The notes under the pieces are model-generated. The model ran no database searches. It saw nothing but the letters and a program-made list of their open reading frames with translations, and was not told where the DNA came from. Made by a program: the position numbers and the translations under genes. From the NCBI GenBank assembly GCA_013002105.1, contig JABDKS010000789.1, positions 1 through 6,298 of the forward strand: a stretch of 6,298 nucleotides of DNA. The letters run 5' to 3'. Source of the stretch: Pirellulaceae bacterium. Its GTDB lineage: Bacteria; Planctomycetota; Planctomycetia; Pirellulales; Pirellulaceae. Numbering within the stretch: position 1 is the first letter of the stretch; every line of letters begins with the position of its first letter. Shown here piece by piece: positions 5,291 through 6,298 of this stretch.

Positions 5291-6223
5291 ATGGGACTAT
5301 TGCATGCCACCACACGATTTCTGTTGTCCGCGCGACGGGCGGGTTGTTCGTTCGACGAGATCGCGACGCTGGGACGTCAGCAGATTTATCTTCGCGAGCG
5401 CGAACGAGAGTCGTTGAAAAATGAGTTCGCCGACCAAAACCTCGCTTGGGCCGGCAACGCACCTGCATGGGGCGCATTTGCCGAAGACTTTTTGCAGCAA
5501 TGTCTCGGATCAAAAAGCGTTGCATCGATTGACTTTTCGGACTTCGAACAGGCGACCATCCAGCACGATCTGAATCAACCGATCCCTCTCGAACTTCACG
5601 AGCGTTTTGACGCCGTGATCGACGGCGGCACTCTGGAGCACATTTTCAACGTGCCCGTAGCACTGGCCAATTGTATGCAGATGGTTCGCACCGGCGGTTG
5701 TGTGGTGCTGACAACCAACGCAAACAACCACTGCGGGCACGGTTTCTATCAATTCTCACCCGAACTTTTCTTCCGGGTCTTTCAACCCGACAATGGCTAC
5801 CAGGTACAGAAAGTCGTTTTGGTCGAACATCCGTATCCGGGTGCGGAATTGTCATCGCGACAACAATGTTACGAAGTCGTCGATCCGGATGAGGTCCGAT
5901 GTCGCGTCGGATTGGTTTCGCGGCATCCGGTAATGATGATGGTGCTTGCCAAAAGAATCGCGGTCACGGAGATTTTTGCACACTCGCCACAGCAAAGTGA
6001 CTATCAATCGAGGTGGCAAGAACACACCGATGGCAGCGACCAGTCGGATCGACCGCTGGTCCCCAAAACAGCCACGGCCAAACTCCGACGGATCGTTGGC
6101 AACGCCAAACGATTACTTTTTACCGCCAGTTCCCAGTCCATTCAACAAACCATCACCGGCCGAGAACAACTGAACGAATACTCGCTGCAAAACGAAAAGT
6201 TTTACCGCCGATGGAGACCTTAG
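5291..6223 (+). CDS. Class I SAM-dependent methyltransferase-like protein
   Basis: The 310-residue protein has the core SVASIDFSDFEQATIQHDLN (76-95), then FDAVIDGGTLEHIFNVPVAL (106-125), corresponding to the strand-4 region of Rossmann methyltransferases. It continues with the post-motif segment MVRTGGCVVLTTNANNHCGHGF (131-152), typical of Methyltransf_11-like enzymes. The glycine-rich motif I (GxGxG) normally before the acidic loop is not evident: the equivalent stretch is FLQQCLGSKSVASIDFS. A subfamily with the DGGTLEHIFN motif and the same lack of a clear GxG is familiar to me from bacterial polysaccharide loci, so loss of activity is not implied. The N-terminus (1-45) is helical and Arg-rich; the C-terminal 70 residues are basic and probably not part of the fold. 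ATG 5291 is preceded by GGGGTGA (5281-5287), a weak Shine-Dalgarno at 3-base spacing. Substrate unknown. Confidence 0.8.
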   Translation: MGLLHATTRFLLSARRAGCSFDEIATLGRQQIYLRERERESLKNEFADQNLAWAGNAPAWGAFAEDFLQQCLGSKSVASIDFSDFEQATIQHDLNQPIPLELHERFDAVIDGGTLEHIFNVPVALANCMQMVRTGGCVVLTTNANNHCGHGFYQFSPELFFRVFQPDNGYQVQKVVLVEHPYPGAELSSRQQCYEVVDPDEVRCRVGLVSRHPVMMMVLAKRIAVTEIFAHSPQQSDYQSRWQEHTDGSDQSDRPLVPKTATAKLRRIVGNAKRLLFTASSQSIQQTITGREQLNEYSLQNEKFYRRWRP

Positions 6224-6263
6224 CACGCCGATTTCAGGTCGCTGCAACACGAAACCTATCGTC

Positions 6264-6280
6264 GTAGGGCCGGTTCCTAC
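6264..6280. repeat. Small hairpin after the methyltransferase gene
   Basis: GTAGG (6264-6268) pairs with CCTAC (6276-6280) around the loop GCCGGTT. It is followed by CTTGTCTTT, which is only weakly T-rich. An alternative fold pairs CCTA (6255-6258) with TAGG (6265-6268). It may be a weak terminator or part of a dispersed repeat; the window ends 18 bases later. Confidence 0.35.
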
Positions 6281-6298
6281 CTTGTCTTTACCCACAAG

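Overview
The window looks like chromosomal DNA of a marine planctomycete close to Rhodopirellula or Pirellula. The grounds are an outer-membrane barrel of the planctomycete BBP2/OmpL-like type with a Cys/Gly-rich N-terminus, moderately GC-rich genes with few Shine-Dalgarno sites, long hairpin-rich intergenic stretches, and protein sequences of planctomycete type. This placement is recognition from memory, not a database result.

Layout on the + strand. (1) 2-1213: the 3' part of an outer-membrane beta-barrel gene whose start lies off the window, closed by a strong intrinsic terminator (1258-1292). (2) 1293-1889: no gene seen, but a very good sigma-54 promoter match at 1704-1720. (3) 1890-2072: a 60-codon ORF that is essentially a signal peptide plus an acidic/Ala-rich linker. 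I read it as the surviving 5' end of a deleted ammonium transporter (amt) gene. (4) 2073-2901: about 830 bases with no convincing gene, packed with inverted repeats. (5) 2902-3249: an intact P-II nitrogen regulatory protein (GlnB/GlnK type) with Phe at the position of the uridylylated Tyr51. (6) 3313-3849: a complete DJ-1/PfpI family protein. (7) 3893-4939 on the minus strand, convergent with PfpI: a VanZ-like membrane protein with a C-terminal domain of about 160 residues. (8) 4940-5290: a divergent intergenic region with a three-copy 16-bp tandem repeat and a short, start-less, coding-looking frame. (9) 5291-6223: a class I SAM-dependent methyltransferase-like protein, then a small hairpin near the window edge.

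The most coherent story is the nitrogen block at 1704-3249. In many bacteria an ammonium transporter and its P-II partner form a nitrogen-regulated operon, often driven by sigma-54. Here the sigma-54 site, the transporter-like export signal and the P-II gene are in the expected order, but the transporter body is missing and replaced by structured non-coding DNA. P-II also lacks the classical modification tyrosine. The other genes look like ordinary planctomycete chromosomal genes with no clear link to each other. I see no tRNA, rRNA, CRISPR array, insertion sequence with a transposase, or defence system.
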